From Succinivibrionaceae bacterium UBA3769 (GTDB taxonomy: Bacteria > Pseudomonadota > Gammaproteobacteria > Enterobacterales > Succinivibrionaceae), in NCBI GenBank assembly GCA_002372325.1, contig DFFT01000077.1, positions 1 through 22,017 of the forward strand: 22,017 bases of DNA, written 5' to 3'. Position 1 is the first letter of the stretch. The number at the start of each line of letters is the position of its first letter. A program made the position numbers and the translations under genes. This document shows, in pieces, positions 20,830 through 22,017 of the stretch. The notes beneath the pieces were generated by a model. It did not search any database. It saw nothing but the letters and a program-made list of their open reading frames with translations, and was not told the DNA's origin.

Positions 20830-21615
20830 ATGGGATGGGGATGGATTGGGGATGTGTGTTCGAGCGTTTGCAGCTGCGTTAAGTCAGTTTGTTCTGGCGT
20901 CTGCAATGCCCTTTCATCAGCTGCGGGAAAGATTGCCGGACTGTGCTCTACAGTAGGGCCGGCTTTAACGGCAATCGCAAAGATAGCGGCCTGCATCCCC
21001 GGATGTCAGGGGGTGGCGGCAGTACTGGCCAACATCGGCCGCATTGCCACGGTCATCTCGGTAATCACCGGAGTGTTCAAACAGGACGAACGGATTGAGG
21101 ATATCGGGGAACGGGCTCTTCAGGCCGAAGAACAGGGGGTTACCCTGGAATCCTGCAACGGCGACTTTAAGGCTTATATGGAAAAGGTGCGCAACCTGAA
21201 GCTGGATCCTGACAAAATGCACACTGCGAATGAACAGATCATGGCCGGCTGCATGGTTGCCGAACAGGGGATCAGAGAAGTCAATCCCAAGCTGTCAACA
21301 ATCGGTCTCTACCCTTTGGCCATGTTTTCTGATCTCTGTTCCGCGGATCGCCTTAAGAAATGGGCGGACATTGCCCAGCGCATGGATATGCCCCTGTCAT
21401 CAATCGCCAAATTCTATCTGGGCAGCAATGTTTTTAATGCGATTTTTCCCGAGGAAGCCAAAAAAGCCAATGAGATGGATGGCCAAAAAGCAGCTGTAGC
21501 GGCAGAAAAGGAATTAAATCCTAATGCCAATGAATTTGAGCTTAATGACAATATTGCCAAGTCCAAGACTAATATCGAGGATATACTGAAGAAAGCCGCG
21601 GAAAACTTCAAATAA
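20830..21615 (+). CDS. 261-aa protein with Cys-rich hydrophobic N-terminus, last gene of the operon
   Basis: I do not recognise the family. The first 60 residues carry eight Cys (10, 14, 16, 21, 25, 39, 55, 59) in a small-residue, helical-looking sequence (MGWGWIGDVCSSVCSCVKSV). It is followed by Gly/Ala/Ile-rich hydrophobic stretches up to about residue 82 (LTAIAKIAACIPGC, VAAVLANIGRIATVISVITG). The rest is soluble and helical (QDERIEDIGERALQAEEQ; MAGCMVAEQGIREVNPKLST; LKKWADIAQRMDMPLSSIAK). There is no classical signal peptide. The N-terminus could insert in membranes or form a glycine-zipper-like oligomer. Strong coupling to the HerA-like gene suggests it acts with, or is moved by, that ATPase. 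Effector or cargo is inference. Confidence 0.75.
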   Translation: MGWGWIGDVCSSVCSCVKSVCSGVCNALSSAAGKIAGLCSTVGPALTAIAKIAACIPGCQGVAAVLANIGRIATVISVITGVFKQDERIEDIGERALQAEEQGVTLESCNGDFKAYMEKVRNLKLDPDKMHTANEQIMAGCMVAEQGIREVNPKLSTIGLYPLAMFSDLCSADRLKKWADIAQRMDMPLSSIAKFYLGSNVFNAIFPEEAKKANEMDGQKAAVAAEKELNPNANEFELNDNIAKSKTNIEDILKKAAENFK

Positions 21616-21657
21616 TAATTTCCGGCCCGCGCTTATCCTTGCTTAGCGGTTTACCGG

Positions 21658-22017
21658 TTACACACTAAGCAGTGCCAGCGCGGCTTCTGGCCTTTGGTTA
21701 GCCTGACTCAGCATGGACTGGGACGCCTGCTGGAGAATGGAATTTCTGGTCATGGCGGCGGTTTCGGCGGCAAAATCGGCATCCCGGATACGGCTGCGGG
21801 CCGCGCTGACATTTTCCGCCGTATTGGCCTGATTCCTGATGGCAGATTCCAGCCGGATCTCCGCAGCACCCAGTTCCGCCCGGCGGGCGTCGATGGTTTC
21901 AACAAAGTCCCCGGCAAAGGCGATTACCTTCTGGGCCGCCTCCGGAGTGGATACGTCAAGAGAGATTTTGCCGTCGCTCCCCAGGGTGAATCCCGTAACG
22001 TGAGCCGAAAGAGGCTC
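21658..22017 (-). CDS. C-terminal 119 residues of flagellin (5' part outside window)
   Basis: Reading the minus strand to the TAA at 21658-21660 gives the flagellin C-terminal domain: a helix with AELGAAEIRLESAI, then RIRDADFAAETAAMTRNSIL, and QQASQSMLSQANQRPEAALA before LLSV. The DADFAAE and ILQQA...SMLSQANQ motifs are the conserved D0/D1 C-terminal helix that packs in the filament core. The first visible residues (TGFTLGSDGKISLDVSTPEA) belong to the variable part. The stop is 42 bp from that of the operon's last gene, in convergent orientation. I see no strong terminator in the gap. This shows a flagellated bacterium; it is not obviously connected with the operon. Confidence 0.93.
   Translation of the reverse strand, partial: EPLSAHVTGFTLGSDGKISLDVSTPEAAQKVIAFAGDFVETIDARRAELGAAEIRLESAIRNQANTAENVSAARSRIRDADFAAETAAMTRNSILQQASQSMLSQANQRPEAALALLSV

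Noticed and set aside
1..22017. CRISPR array, tRNA or rRNA genes, insertion sequence ends
   Set aside because: I looked for regular spaced repeats, tRNA-like arms and transposase genes with terminal inverted repeats and saw none; the repeats present are coding or short regulatory dyads.

Overview
The window is about 22 kb of Gram-negative chromosome of moderate GC. It carries outer-membrane-type lipoproteins, a secreted small protein, a nitroreductase and, at the right edge, the C-terminal end of a flagellin. The flagellin end is of proteobacterial type, so a motile, probably gammaproteobacterial host is likely. A gut or rumen relative of Succinivibrionaceae would fit the predicted AAA-ATPase/PD-(D/E)XK genes, but that is only a guess. 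All family calls come from motifs read by eye; no database search was run.

Left part (1-5100). There is a partial and a complete copy of a two-gene unit: a predicted AAA-ATPase/PD-(D/E)XK nuclease on the plus strand followed by a convergent small membrane protein on the minus strand. The nuclease tails of the two copies differ only by five silent changes, while the membrane proteins are about 72% identical without gaps. Between the units sit a small secreted protein gene (minus strand) and a leader with two long inverted repeats. A bidirectional terminator and a minus-strand nitroreductase follow.

Middle (5100-9050). A double-zinc-ribbon membrane protein has a long, internally repeated Ser/Gly/Asn-rich linker. 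Behind it are two paralogous His/Pro-rich lipoprotein genes, each preceded by the same TGTAACCTTYTGACATA element at a similar distance from a -10-like box. A strong terminator closes this block at 9007-9038.

Right part (9168-21615). Six plus-strand genes lie close together: a 214-aa protein with a Pro-rich tail, a coiled-coil protein, two large paralogous Hsp70/actin-fold ATPases with unusual N-terminal and C-terminal domains, a HerA-like ATPase split by about 228 residues of Ser/Thr/Gly-rich linker, and a 261-aa protein with a Cys-rich hydrophobic N-terminus whose start is 1 nt past the HerA-like stop. A broken small reading frame lies directly upstream. I do not recognise this combination as a named system, and it is the best candidate here for something undescribed. 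A working model is a multi-ATPase machine in which the Hsp70-like pair and coiled-coil protein sense or remodel a target, the HerA-like protein is the motor, and the last protein is a membrane-active effector or cargo. The functional part of that model is inference. The operon meets the flagellin gene tail to tail.
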